Positions 49,177 to 61,549 of a DNA stretch of 64,000 nucleotides are shown here, in pieces; positions within the stretch are counted from its first letter, which is position 1; each line of letters begins with the position of its first letter. The stretch lies in NCBI GenBank assembly GCA_963680875.1, contig OY804588.1, forward strand, positions 94,234,233 through 94,298,232. Reading direction: 5' to 3'. The position numbers were made by a program, and so were the translations under genes. The DNA is from Bathymodiolus brooksi. Taxonomy: Eukaryota > Mollusca > Bivalvia > Mytilida > Modiolidae. The notes beneath the pieces are model-generated. The model was not told the DNA's origin and searched no databases. It worked only from the letters and a program-made list of their open reading frames with translations.

Positions 49177-49329
49177 GTCTTATGTAAGTTATTTGTCTTT
49201 GTTTGCGCATAGTGGTATCCATCACATATTGTGTTGTATTTTTGTTTGTTTTTGCTTGTTTTGTGTACCATATGTTGCCAGATTGTCCTTTTTTGATTGC
49301 CCCTTCGGTATTCTCTAACGTTTGTTTAT
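49177..49329 (-). repeat. Dispersed repeat, paired with 60822-60972
   Basis: 'gtcttatgtaagttatttgt', 'tttgcgcatagtggtatcca', 'cacatattgtgttgtatttt', 'gttgccagattgtccttttt', 'ggtattctctaacgtttgtt' lines up over its length with 60822-60972 on the same strand. The last part resembles the 5'-end pattern of the bivalve repeat family, so I give it minus orientation. Confidence 0.7.
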
Positions 49330-49377
49330 TGAAAATCTTTGGGTGCAGTAAAACCAAACAAGATAACCACAATCCAC

Positions 49378-49408
49378 TGAGGTCGCCTATGTCTGAGAGA
49401 GGCGGTCC
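49378..49408 (-). repeat. Isolated unit of the 62.07-kb minisatellite
   Basis: 'ccactgaggtcgcctatgtc' then 'tgagagaggcgg' is the reverse complement of the 30-bp unit (ctcagacataggcgacctta, with ctcctccct), with about three mismatches. The 'gcgacc' variant also occurs within the array at about 62571. This is a single dispersed monomer 12.7 kb from the array. Confidence 0.65.
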
Positions 49409-49409
49409 T

Positions 49410-50336
49410 TAGTTTTAAGAGTAATTAACGCAATAGTAAATATATCTAATAAAACATGTCAGTGCCGAAGTAATGATTGCTGGGCAGATGGTACCTTCAG
49501 CAATTAACAGTCCACCAACAGAGGTATCGAACCAGAGATAGTAATAAGTGTTTTGCCTTGCTCGTCTATGTTCAGTTGTTGGCAACAACCGTTGAACTGT
49601 TCTATCCCCCTCCCCTCCCAAGGGTGTATTTTGATAGTAGTATTTCTATGCTCCTTTTTTCTCGGGGAGTGAATATTGTCATTAGTAGAATTTAATACTT
49701 TGTGAACGATTTCACATTTATTAAATATTCTGTGGGGACTTAAAAAGAAAGCCTATATATCACAAATATATATAAACAAAGAAAAATCCTTACAAATCTG
49801 CAGCTGTTCTGCTGGTTAAGAGTAATTAACCGTGAACAAATCTTTATACTTCTGCTTGTACACATTTCAAGAATTTATTTCAAAAAGGAAACCGATCTTT
49901 AAGTCATGTGTTGATTTCAGGGGTCAATAATTAGATCAACCTGATAAACTGTTATACGTAAAATAAACGTAAAGCTGACGAAGCTTAGACTTTTTAACCA
50001 GAGTTTTGACCACGCCCATTTTGTGCTATGCATACATAATTCTTACATTTGTTATAGTCTAGAACAATGCAGCTGTTAGTACCTTTATTACACAAACTGG
50101 CGGTTTTAATGAAGCTGTACTATTGTATTATTATGCGATACATGTAATAACTAATGACCTTTGACGTCTTTAGAAATTACCATGGCAATTGGAATTATTG
50201 TGCAAGCTTGATTTTTTATATATATTAAAAGATTTATTTTCGGCGAACTTACTCGTATACATTTTTTGTTATCTCTTAGGGCCAAATAAAATTAGCTTAA
50301 CCCCGCCACTTGTCCTACGAATTTACTATTGTATTT
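49410..50336. other. Non-coding DNA
   Basis: No supported gene; short open frames only. Confidence 0.5.
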
Positions 50337-50400
50337 CGATTTTGAGAGTACCCGAGGAAGGTTATTCCAGAAACGCGTCGTGCGCACTAAATTTGATATT
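50337..50400 (+). repeat. Dispersed module copy E, about 195 bp before the 42-bp array
   Basis: 'tcgattttgagagtacccga', 'ggaaggttattccagaaacg', 'cgtcgtgcgcactaaatttg'. This is the clearest copy and shares its upstream 'tttcgattttgag' with copy F. Confidence 0.8.
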
Positions 50401-50594
50401 TGTGTTTTAATTCCGAGAGTGTTGTATTATTTTACTTTTACTTTTATCTGTAAATATGTTTCATATGGACTCGATTTTGGACATGCAACATTTGTAGAAG
50501 ATGTACTTTTGGTAATCGTTGTACATTAACCTTACTTGATTGTTGAATGTCAGTGCAGATATAGCAGATTTACTTTAAACTACATGTACATTAA

Positions 50595-53500
50595 CTGCCT
50601 ATGTTATTGTGTATGAGGTTACCAGACAGGGTTACCCTGCCTATGTTATTGTGTATGAGGTTAGCAGACAGGGTTACCCTGCCTATGTTATTGTGTATGA
50701 GGTTACCAGACAGGGTTACCCTGCCTATGTTATTGTGTATGAGGTTCCCAGACAGGGTTACCCTGCCTATGTTATTGTGTATGAGGTTACCAGACAGGGA
50801 TACCCTGCATATGTTATTGTGTATGAGGTTACCAGACAGGGTTACTCTGCCTATGTTATTGTGTATGAGGTTACCAGACAGGGATACCCTGCATATGTTA
50901 TTGTGTATGAGGTTACCAGACAGGGTTACCCTGCCTATGTTATTGTGTATGAGGTTACCAAACAGGGTTACCCTGCCTATGTTATTGTGTATGAGGTTAC
51001 CAGACAGGGTTACCCTGCCTATGTTATTGTGTATGAGGTTACCAGACAGGGTTATCCTGCCTATGTTATTGTGTATGAGGTTACCAGACAGGATTACCCT
51101 GCCTATGTTATTGTGTATGAGGTTAGCAGACAGGGTTACCCTGCCTATGTTATTGTGTATGAGGTTACCAGACAGGGTTACCCTGCCTATGTTATTGTGT
51201 ATGAGGTTCCCAGACAGGGTTACCCTGCCTATGTTATTGTGTATGAGGTTACCAGACAGGGATACCCTGCATATGTTATTGTGTATGAGGTTACCAGATA
51301 GGGTTACCCTGCCTATGTTATTGTGTATGAGGTTACCAGACAGGGATACCCTGCATATGTTATTGTGTATGAGGTTACCAGACAGGGTTACCCTGCCTAT
51401 GTTATTGTGTATGAGGTTACCAGACAGGGTTACCCTGCCTATGTTATTGTGTATGAGGTTACCAGACAGGGTTACCCTGCCTATGTTATTGTGTATGAGG
51501 TTACCAGACAGGGTTATCCTGCCTATGTTATTGTGTATGAGGTTACCAGACAGGATTACCCTGCCTATGTTATTGTGTATGAGGTTACCAGACAGGGCTA
51601 CCCTGCCTATGTTATTGTGTATGAGGTTACCAGACAGGGTTACCCTGCCTATGTTATTGTGTATGAGGTTACCAGACAGGGTTACCCTGCCTATGTTATT
51701 GTGTATGAGGTTACCAGACAGGGCTACCCTGCCTATGTTATTGTGTATGAGGTTACCAGACAGGGTTACCCTGCCTATGCTATTGTGTATGAGGTTACCA
51801 GACAGGGTTATTCTGCCTATGTTATTGCTTATGAGGTTACCAGACAGGGTTACCCCGCCTATGTTATTGTCTATGAGGTTACCAGAGAGGGTTACCCTGC
51901 CTATGTTATTGTGTATGACGTTACTAGACAGGGTTACCCTGTCTATGTTGTTGTCTATGAGTTTACCAGACAGGGTTACCCTGCCTATGTTATTATGTAT
52001 GAGGTTACCAGACAGGGTTACCCTGCCTATGTTATTGTGTATGAGGTTACCAGACAGGGTTACCCTGCCTATGTTATTATGTATGAGGTTACCAGACAGG
52101 GTTACCCTGCCTATGTTATTGTGTATGAGGTTACCAGACAGGGTTACCCTGCCTATGTTATTGTGTATGAGGCTACCAGACAGGCTTACCCTGCATATGT
52201 TATTGTGTATGAGGTTACCAGACAGGGCTACACTGCCTATGTTGTTCTGTATGAGGTTACCAGACAGGGCTTCCCTGCCTATGTTATTGTCTATGAGGTT
52301 AACAGACAGGGTTACCCTGCCTATGTTTTTGTGTATGAGGTTACCAGACAGGGTTACCCTGCCTATGTCATTGTGTATGAGGTTACCAGACAGGGCTACA
52401 CTGTCTATGTTGTTCTGTATGAGGTTACCAGACAGGGCTTCCCTGCCTATATTATTGTGTATGAGGTTACCAGACAGGGTTACCATGCCTATGTTATTGT
52501 GTATGAGGTTATCAGATAGGGCTACCCTACCTATGTTATTGTGTATGAGGTTACCAGACAGGGTTATCCTGCCTATGTTATTGTGTATGAGGTTACCAGA
52601 CAGGGTTACCCTGCCTATGTTATTGTGTATGAGGTTACCAGACAGGGTTGCCCTGCCTATGTTATTGTGTATGAGGTTACCAGACAGGGTTATACTGCCA
52701 ATGATATTGTGTATGAGGTTACCAGACAGGGTTATTCTGCCTATGTTATTGTCTATGAGGTTACCAGACAGGGTTACCCTGCCTATGTTATTGTGTATGA
52801 GGTTACCAGACAGGGTTACCCTGTCTATATCATTGTCTATGAAGTTACCAGACAGGGTTACCATGCTAATGTTATTGTCTATGAGGTTACCAGACAGGGT
52901 TACCCTGCCTATGTTATTGTCTATGAGGTTACCAGACAGGGTTACCATGCCTATGTTATTGTGTATGAGGTTACTAGACAGGGTTACCCTGCCTATGTTA
53001 TTGTGTATGAGGTTACCAGACAGGGTTACACTGTCTATGTTATTGTGTATGAGGTTACCAGACAGGGTTACACTGTCTATGTTATTGTGTATGAGGTTAC
53101 CAGACAGGATTACCCTGCCTATGTTATTGTTTATGAGGTTCCCAGACAGGGTTACCCTGCCTATGTCATTGTTGATGAGGTTACCAGACACGGTTATCCT
53201 GCCTATGTTATTGTGTATGAGGTTACCAGACAGGGTTATCCTGCCTAGGTTATTGTGTATGAGGTTACCAGACAGGGTTACCCTGCCTATGTTATTGTCT
53301 ATGAGGTTACCAGGTAGGGTTGCCCTGCCTATGTTATTGTGTATGAGGTTACCAGACAGGGTTACCCTGCCTATGTTATTGTGTATGAGGTTACCAGACA
53401 GAGTTATCCTGCCTATGTTATTGTCTATGAGGTTACCAGACAGGATTACCCTGCTTATGTTTTTGTGTATGAGGTTACCAGACAGGGTTACCCTGCCTAT

Positions 53501-56500
53501 GTTATTGTGTATGAGGTTACCAGACAGGGCTACACTGCCTATGTTGTTCTGTATGAGGTTACCAGAAAGGCCTTCCCTGCCTATGTTATTGTCTATGAGG
53601 TTACCAGACAGGGTTACCCTGCCTATGTTTTTGTGTATGAGGTTACCAGACAGGGTTACCCTGCCTATGTTATTGTGTATGAGGTTACCAGACAGGGCTA
53701 CATTGCCTATGTTGTTCTCTATGAGGTTACCAGACAGGGCTTCCCTGCCTATGTTATTGTCTATGAGGTTACCAGACAGGGTTACCCTGCCTATGTTATT
53801 GTGTATGAGGTTATCAGATAGGGCTACCCTGCCTATGTTATTGTATATGAGGTTACCAGACAGGGTTATCCTGCCTATGTTATTGTGTATGAGGCTACCA
53901 GACAGGGTTACCCTGCCTATGTTATTGTGTATGAGGTTACCAGACAGGGTTACCCTGCCTATGTTATTGTGTATGAGGTTACCATACAGGGTTATACTGC
54001 CAATGATATTGTGTATGAGGTTACCAGACAGGGTTACTCTCCCTATGTTATTGTCTATGATGTTTCCAGACAGGGTTATCCTGCCTATGTTATTGTGTAT
54101 GAGGTTACCAGACAGGGTTACCCTGCCTATGTTATTGTGTATGAGGTTACCAGACAGGGTTGCCCTGCCTATGTTATTGTGTATGAGGTTACCAGACAGG
54201 GTTATACTGCCAATGATATTGTGTATGAGGTTACCAGACAGGGTTATTCTGCCTATGTTATTGTCTATGAGGTTACCAGACAGGGTTACCCTGCCTATGT
54301 TATTGTGTATGAGGTTACCAGACAGGGTTACCCTGTCTATATCATTGTCTATGAAGTTACCAGACAGGGTTACCATGCTAATGTTATTGTCTATGAGGTT
54401 ACCAGACAGGGTTACCCTGCCTATGTTATTGTCTATGAGGTTACCAGACAGGGTTACCATGCCTATGTTATTGTGTATGAGGTTACTAGACAGGGTTACC
54501 CTGCCTATGTTATTGTGTATGAGGTTACCAGACAGGGTTACACTGTCTATGTTATTGTGTATGAGGTTACCAGACAGGGTTACACTGTCTATGTTATTGT
54601 GTATGAGGTTACCAGACAGGATTACCCTGCCTATGTTATTGTTTATGAGGTTCCCAGACAGGGTTACCCTGCCTATGTCATTGTTGATGAGGTTACCAGA
54701 CACGGTTATCCTGCCTATGTTATTGTGTATGAGGTTACCAGACAGGGTTATCCTGCCTAGGTTATTGTGTATGAGGTTACCAGACAGGGTTACCCTGCCT
54801 ATGTTATTGTCTATGAGGTTACCAGGTAGGGTTGCCCTGCCTATGTTATTGTGTATGAGGTTACCAGACAGGGTTACCCTGCCTATGTTATTGTGTATGA
54901 GGTTACCAGACAGAGTTATCCTGCCTATGTTATTGTCTATGAGGTTACCAGACAGGATTACCCTGCTTATGTTTTTGTGTATGAGGTTACCAGACAGGGT
55001 TACCCTGCCTATGTTATTGTGTATGAGGTTACCAGACAGGGCTACACTGCCTATGTTGTTCTGTATGAGGTTACCAGAAAGGCCTTCCCTGCCTATGTTA
55101 TTGTCTATGAGGTTACCAGACAGGGTTACCCTGCCTATGTTTTTGTGTATGAGGTTACCAGACAGGGTTACCCTGCCTATGTTATTGTGTATGAGGTTAC
55201 CAGACAGGGCTACATTGCCTATGTTGTTCTCTATGAGGTTACCAGACAGGGCTTCCCTGCCTATGTTATTGTCTATGAGGTTACCAGACAGGGTTACCCT
55301 GCCTATGTTATTGTGTATGAGGTTATCAGATAGGGCTACCCTGCCTATGTTATTGTATATGAGGTTACCAGACAGGGTTATCCTGCCTATGTTATTGTGT
55401 ATGAGGCTACCAGACAGGGTTACCCTGCCTATGTTATTGTGTATGAGGTTACCAGACAGGGTTACCCTGCCTATGTTATTGTGTATGAGGTTACCATACA
55501 GGGTTATACTGCCAATGATATTGTGTATGAGGTTACCAGACAGGGTTACTCTCCCTATGTTATTGTCTATGATGTTTCCAGACAGGGTTATCCTGCCTAT
55601 GTTATTGTGTATGAGGTTACCAGACAGGGTTACCCTGCCTATGTTATTGTGTATGAGGTTACCATACAACGTTACCCTGCCTATGATATTGTGTATGAGG
55701 TTACCAGAGAGGGTTACCCTGCCTATGTTATTGTCTATGAGGTTACCAGACAGGGTTACCCTGCCTATGTCATTGTGTATGAGGTTACCAGACAAGGTTG
55801 CCCTGCCTATGTTATTGTGTATGAGGTTACCAGACAGGGTTACCCTGTCTATGCTATTGTGTATGAGGTTATCAGACAGGATTACCCTGCCTATGTTATT
55901 GTTTATGAGGTTCCCAGACAGGGTTACTCTGCCTATGTTATTGTCTATGAGGTTACCAGACAGGGTTGCCCTGCCTATGTTATTGTGTATGAGGTTACCA
56001 GACAGGGCTACCATGCCTATGTTATTGTGTATGAGTTTACCAGACAGGGTTACCCTGCCTATGTTATTGTGTATGAGGCTAACAGACAGGGTTACCCTGT
56101 CTATATCATTGTCTATGAAGTTACCTGATAGGGTTACTCTGCCTATGTTATTGTGTATGAGGTTTCCAGACAGGATTACCTTGCCTATGTTATTGTGTAT
56201 GAGGTTACCAGACAGGGTTACCCTGCCTATGTTATTGTCTATGAGGTTACCAGACAGGGCTACCCTGCCTATGTTATTGTGTATGAGGTTACCATACAGC
56301 GTTACCCTGCCTATGATATTGTGTATGAGGTTACCAGACAGGGCTACCCTGCCTATGTTATTGTGTATGAGGTTACCAGACAGGGTTACCCTGCCTATGT
56401 TATTGTCTATGAGGTTACCAGACAGGGTTACCCTGCCTATGTCATTGTGTATGAGGTTACCAGACAGGGTTGTCCTGCCTATGTTATTGTGTATGAGGTT

Positions 56501-58918
56501 ACCAGACAGGGTTGCCCTGCCTATGTTATTGTGTATGAGGTTACCAGACAGGGTTACACTGCCTATGCTATTGTGTATGAGGTTCCCAGACAGGGTTACC
56601 CTGCCTATGTTATTGTCTATAAGGTTACCAGACAGGGTTGCCCTGCCTATGTTATTGTGTATGAGGTTTACAGACAGGGTTACCATGCCTATGTCATTGT
56701 CTATGAGGTTACCAGACAGGGCTACCCTGTCTATGTTAATGTGTATACGGTTACCAGACAGGGTTACCCTGCCTATGTTATTGTGTATGAGGTTACCAGA
56801 TATGGTTACTCGGCCCATGTTATTGTGTATGAGATTCCCAGACAGGGATACCCTGCCTATATTATTGTCTATGAGGTGACCATACAGGTTTACTCTGCCT
56901 ATGTTATTGTCTATGAGGTTACCAGACAGGGTTACGCTGCGTATATTATTGTCTATGAGGTTAACAGACAGGGTTACCCTGCCTATGTTATTATGTATGA
57001 GGTTACCAGACAGGGTTACTCTGTCTATGTTATTGTCTATGAGCTTACCAGACAGGGTTACCCTGCCTATGTTATTTTCTATGAGGTTACCAGACAGGGT
57101 TACCCTGCCTATGTTATTGTCTATAAGGTTACCAGACAGGGTTACCCTTCTTATGTTATTGTGTATGAGGTTACTAGACAGGATTACCCTGCCTATGTTA
57201 TTGTCTATGAGGTTACCAGACAGGGTTACCCTGCCTCTGTTATTGTGTAAGAGTTTACCAGACAGGGTTACCCTGCCTATATTATTGTGTATGAGGTTAC
57301 CAGACAGGGTTACCTTGCATATGTTATTGTGCATGAGGTTACCAGACAGGGTTATTCTGCCTATGTTATTGTCTATGAGGCTACCAGACAGAGTTACCCT
57401 GCCTTTGTTATTGTGTATGAGGTTACCAGACAGGGTTACCCTGCCTCTGTTATTGTGTATGAGGTTACCAGACAGGGTTACCATGCTAATGTTATTGTCT
57501 ATGAGGTTACCAGACAGGGTTACCCTGCCTATGTTATTGTGTATGAGGTTACCAGATAGGGTTATTCTGCCTATGTTATTGTCTACGAGGCTACCAGACA
57601 GAGTTACCCTGCCTTTGTTATTGTGTATGAGGTTCCCAGACAGGGTTACTCTGCCTATGTTATTGTGTATGAGGTTACCTGACAGGGTTGCCCTGCCTAT
57701 GTTATTGTGTATGAGGTTACCAGATAGGGTGACTCTGCCCATGTTATTGTCTATGAGATTACCAGACAGGGTTACCCTGCCTATGATATTGTGTATGAGG
57801 TTACCAGACAGGGTTACCCTGCCTATGCTATTGTGCATAGGGTTACCAGACAGGGTTACCCTGCCTATGTTATTGTTTATGAGGTTACCAGACAGGGTGA
57901 CTCTGCCTATATTATTGTCTATGAGGTTATCCGATAGGGTTACCCTGCGTATGGCATTGTCTATGAGGTTACCAGACAAGGTTATCCTGCTTATGTTATT
58001 GTCTATGAGGTTATGAGACAGGGTTACCCTGCCTATGTTATTGTCTATGAGGTTACCAGACAGGGTTACCCTGCCTATGTTATTGTGTATGAGGTTACCA
58101 GACAGGGTTACCCTGCCTATGTTATTGTTTATGAGGTTACCAGACAGGGTTACTCTGCCTATGTTATTGTGTATGAGGTTACCAGACAGGGCTACCCTGC
58201 CTATGTTATTATGTATGAGGTTACCAGACAGGGTTACCCTGCCTATGATATTGTGTATGAGGTTACCAGACAGGGTTACCCTGCCTATGTTATTGTGTAT
58301 GAGGTTACCAGACAGGGTTATACTGCCTATGATATTGTGTATGAGGCTACCAGCCAGGGCTACCCTGCCTATGTTATTGTCTATGAGGTTACCAGACAGG
58401 GTTATCCTGCCTATGTTATTGTGTATGAGGTTACCAAACAGGGTTACCCTGCCTATGTTATTGTGTATGAGGTTACCATACAGCGTTACCCTGACTATGA
58501 TATTGTGTATGAGGTTACCAGACAGGGCTACCCTACCTATGTTATTGTGTATGAGGTTACCAGACAGGGTTACCCTGCCTATGCTATTGTGTATGAAGTT
58601 ATCAGACAGGGTTACCCTGCCTATGTTATTGTCAATGAGGTTACCAGACAGGGTTACCCTGCCTATGTTATTGTCTATGAGGTTATGAGACAGGGTTACC
58701 CTGCCTATGTTGTTGTGTATGAGGTTACCAGACAGGGTTACCCTGCCTATGTTATTGTGTATGAGGCTACCAGACAGGGTTACCCTGCCTATGTTATTGT
58801 GTATGAGGTTACCAGACAGGGTTACCCTGCCTATGTTATTGTGTATGAGGTTATCAGACAGGGTTACCCTGCCTATGTTATTGTGTATGAGGTTACCAGA
58901 CAGGGTTACCCTGCCTAT
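50595..58918. repeat. 8.3-kb tandem array, 42-bp unit, about 198 copies
   Basis: The unit is gttattgtgtatgaggttac then cagacagggttaccctgcct then at. Length is strictly kept at 42 bp, with substitutions only (no indels noticed). The commonest difference is gtgtat/gtctat. Each unit holds the perfect odd palindrome cagggt-t-accctg. Since 42 is a multiple of three, each frame reads a 14-residue period: LPDRVTLPMLLCMR and VTRQGYPAYVIVYE on plus, IGRVTLSGNLIHNN on minus. Plus frames are cut by occasional stops (for example agaTAGggt at about 51298 and 52516), while the minus frame is uninterrupted (next entry). Confidence 0.96.
52556..55664. repeat. 1512-bp tandem duplication (36 units) in the 42-bp array
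   Basis: The sequence from about 52556 recurs from about 54068 at an offset of exactly 1512 bp (36 x 42). It includes rare variants such as gatgaggtt/cacggttatcc at 53172 and 54684, caggtaggg at 53311 and 54823, and tgcctaggtt at 53244 and 54756. I found no difference in the parts I compared; the copies diverge at about 55664. Confidence 0.9.
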
Positions 58919-59089
58919 TATAGCATAGAACAAGGGTATCTTATCTAGAGACTTATTCTCTGGTATAATGCTAAGCGAAAATCCATGGTACATAGACAGA
59001 ATATTCACTCATAATATCACGGAATGCCTCGATGAAATATGTTTTCCTATTCCATGACCAGATATTGAATAGTCTTTACTTTCCCCGAC
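58919..59089. other. Non-coding flank of the 42-bp array
   Basis: Short unique sequence after the array; holds the upstream part of the minus open frame. Confidence 0.5.
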
Positions 59090-59480
59090 AAAGAAGTCTC
59101 TCATAACAAAAACAAATAAAATTCCGTTAAGAAGTAAGTATAAGATGTATTATCCAAATCGAATTACTGATTATACAAATACTGAACAACAATTGATAAA
59201 TACTTCTGTCCTAAACAGTCGTTTATACCAATACAAAGTAATACATACAATATGATGACAGGGCTACTGTCTAGAACAATACAGACCAACAATTCATAAA
59301 GACATGGCACACACACCAAGCAGAATTGTTCCTTATAATAAAAACAAATACCAATCCATCAAGACATATTATCCTGACATAGTTGTCACTAAAGGCAATG
59401 CAAAACAAAAACTCACTATCTAGACAGAGCTACTGTCTATAACAACAAATAACAACAATCCATAAAGACATGTTAGAAAG
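59090..59480. repeat. Eroded tandem repeat
   Basis: Several diverged copies of a pattern like '(a)ctgtctataacaa-aacaa(t/a)-caatccataaagacat'. They appear near 59107, 59172, 59260-59312, 59330-59375 and 59423-59471. The clearest pair is gacagggctactgtctagaa at 59260 and gacagagctactgtctataa at 59423. Spacing is irregular (about 65 and 100 bp), as expected of an old array. Confidence 0.45.
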
Positions 59481-59569
59481 CTTCGACAAAGTATCCACTA
59501 ATACTACTTCAAAACAAAAGCTTATATGGAGTGTTGTCGAAACAGAGTTGCTGCCCATGATAATACATG

Positions 59570-59668
59570 TTGTTTGTCCTCCTGACCTTTTTCCTTTTTG
59601 CCCATTGTATTGTCTGTCCTTCTTCGATTTACGGATATCTGATTACCCCTTTGATATCTTCAAACTCT
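59570..59668 (-). repeat. Dispersed bivalve-type repeat, 5' fragment (reverse)
   Basis: 'tgtttgtcctcctgaccttt', 'ttcctttttgcccattgtat', 'tgtctgtccttcttcgattt', 'gattacccctttgatatctt'. This is the longest of the reverse copies and the best reference for the family in this window. Confidence 0.6.
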
Positions 59669-60821
59669 TCTTTCAACATATAAAGGTTTTACCCTCCAAC
59701 GTTAGTTTGTGGTTTAAAAAATTGAATATATCAGAGAATGAGACTGGTGTCGTTCACAGAACTTTGTGCTTAAAATTAGAAATAAGATTTCTGTACATTG
59801 TTAAGATAATACACAATCAGACAAATCATGAATGCTGAAAATAATAAAACCTCTTTTGCAATATACCACACGTTTTATTCAAAATGTACGCCAAATATCG
59901 ACGAGAAGTTGTTTTTTTTCAAAGCAAAAGGAATAAGAAACATACACTTTGAAATAATTTATTTGGAAATGAGCGAATAATTGTGTGTGAGGTCTTTTTG
60001 ATCTATGCCATGACAAGACACATTATCCTGATTCATGAGCGAGTAATTGTTGTGTGGGGTCTTTTTTATCTATGCCATGACAAGACACATTACTTTGATT
60101 CCGAGCTAACAAGAGTTACCCTCTGCTTAGTAGATAATACCATTTTTATAGTCTTTGGTTTGACCCGATCTTATAAACACTTAAACATGTATACCCTGGA
60201 AAATATCAATTACTCTCTAAAGGGAAAGGTTTCAACATAACATATTTATGGTCTTATTGTTCAGATTTATAAATGTATAATAATATTCTCATAAGAGTCT
60301 TTTATTTTAACACTTTATGTATTTGGGATCACGACAAACCATTATTATTCTATTACTTGTTGACAAAAGATTGGTGTCATTTTAAAAATTGAATTTATAT
60401 TATAATGAAAGTTATGTAGTACTCAAAATTCAAAATACTATAAGCACCCAATGAATGTGTTAGGTCAAAGTTCAACTGACTTCAAATATCATTGTCATTC
60501 TTGTTTGTTATTATGATAGGTAAGTAAATACGAAATCACGGCAAAGTATAAGAAAATAGATAAACCATCAGAACAGTATGTTCTATGCAAAATAGTGAAA
60601 TAACAAATATTTTCCCGAAACTATTGAATTTGTTTATTCAACAAGGCAAACTCCTGTTGTTATCATAAGCCGTATTTTTTTTTCAAAATCATGCGATCAT
60701 TTGTTTTTTTAATCAAAAGTTGTATTTAAACTATATATTTTAGTATTCTAAAAATGTATAGTTAAAATGAAATTGCTAACATCATATTGTTATTTACAAA
60801 ATAAAATGTTGCTTTATAATG
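59669..60821. other. Non-coding DNA with a 66-bp duplication
   Basis: 59971-60102 is two diverged head-to-tail copies of a 66-bp unit (gagcgaataattgtgtgtga against gagcgagtaattgttgtgtg, both followed by 'atctatgccatgacaagaca'). Nothing else recognised. Confidence 0.6.
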
Positions 60822-60972
60822 TCTTATTTACGTTATTTGTGTTTGTTTACGCATGGTGGTGTCCAACACATATTATGTTGTGTTTTTGTTTTGTTTTTCT
60901 CCGTCTATGTTGCCAGTTTCTCTGGATTGTCCAGTTTTGATTGTCCCTTTGGTATTCTCTAACGTTTATTTA
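60822..60972 (-). repeat. Dispersed repeat, paired with 49177-49329
   Basis: 'gtcttatttacgttatttgt', 'gtttacgcatggtggtgtcc', 'aacacatattatgttgtgtt', 'gttgccagtttctctggatt', 'ggtattctctaacgtttatt'. Same strand and order as the copy 11.6 kb to the left. Confidence 0.7.
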
Positions 60973-61549
60973 TATAAGTTTTGATTTGATGTCGTTGATA
61001 ATCGAGTTTAATTTTTCTTTTATGCTTATCAATTCAAAATACGTAAACACTTGTCAAACATTATACATCAGAACTAAACGTCCGCTCTCCCCCAACACCC
61101 ACCTCAAGTGCAGATGTTAATAACAGTCACGTAAGACACAGATTTGTCAACTTTCATATCCTTTCTTCTTTCTTTAGTGAGTTGGTCACAATATAGCTGA
61201 AAAATTCACAAACATCAATAATTATTATCACAATATTGGTTGTTATAATTATCAGGATCGCTTCCAGGATAAAGGATCATTGGTTCTATTTCCGGTGGGA
61301 TCACACAAGACACTATTATCTTGGCATTTGCTTTGTTTTTCTTTACGCGCGCATTATCATCATTATTTCTTCAAAATGTAACATGGCATCGGTATGATAC
61401 AGAATAAATCACTTGTCTTATTATTCCTGCTTTTCTTTATATACTCTCTTGGCGTTGTTGTATCCACGATAGAGAGCTAAGTACTATTGTAACTGACTTC
61501 CATGGATCTGGAGTTCGTTACGGTACTTGGACGGCGTTAATGGCCTGCT
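60973..61549. other. Non-coding DNA
   Basis: A possible remnant of a SINE tail ('gttggtcacaatatagctga' at about 61181) is the only thing noticed. Confidence 0.45.

Larger units (their letters stand above)
50591..59008 (-). other. 2805-codon open frame through the 42-bp array; probably not a gene
   Basis: From an ATG at 59008 the minus strand stays open for 2805 codons to a stop at 50591. About 30 non-repeat residues come first, then about 198 repeats of 14 residues (GRVTLSGNLIHNNI). Substitutions change amino acids freely (H/D, T/A, V/I), including at the hydrophobic positions. None of the fourteen consensus codons is one substitution away from a stop, so the frame would survive without selection. 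The repeat looks superficially like parallel beta-helix repeats (N-L-I-x-N-N), but 14 residues is shorter than a normal coil. No signal peptide, promoter or splice site supports expression. Confidence 0.12.

Noticed and set aside
50595..58918. Telomere-like GGGTTA motif in every unit
   Set aside because: It occurs once per 42-bp unit as part of a palindrome, not as tandem TTAGGG.
50601..58948. Plus-strand open frames of up to 2092 codons in the 42-bp array
   Set aside because: Two frames read the same DNA as different 14-residue repeats and both are cut by stops; they share the DNA with the minus frame. Composition effect.
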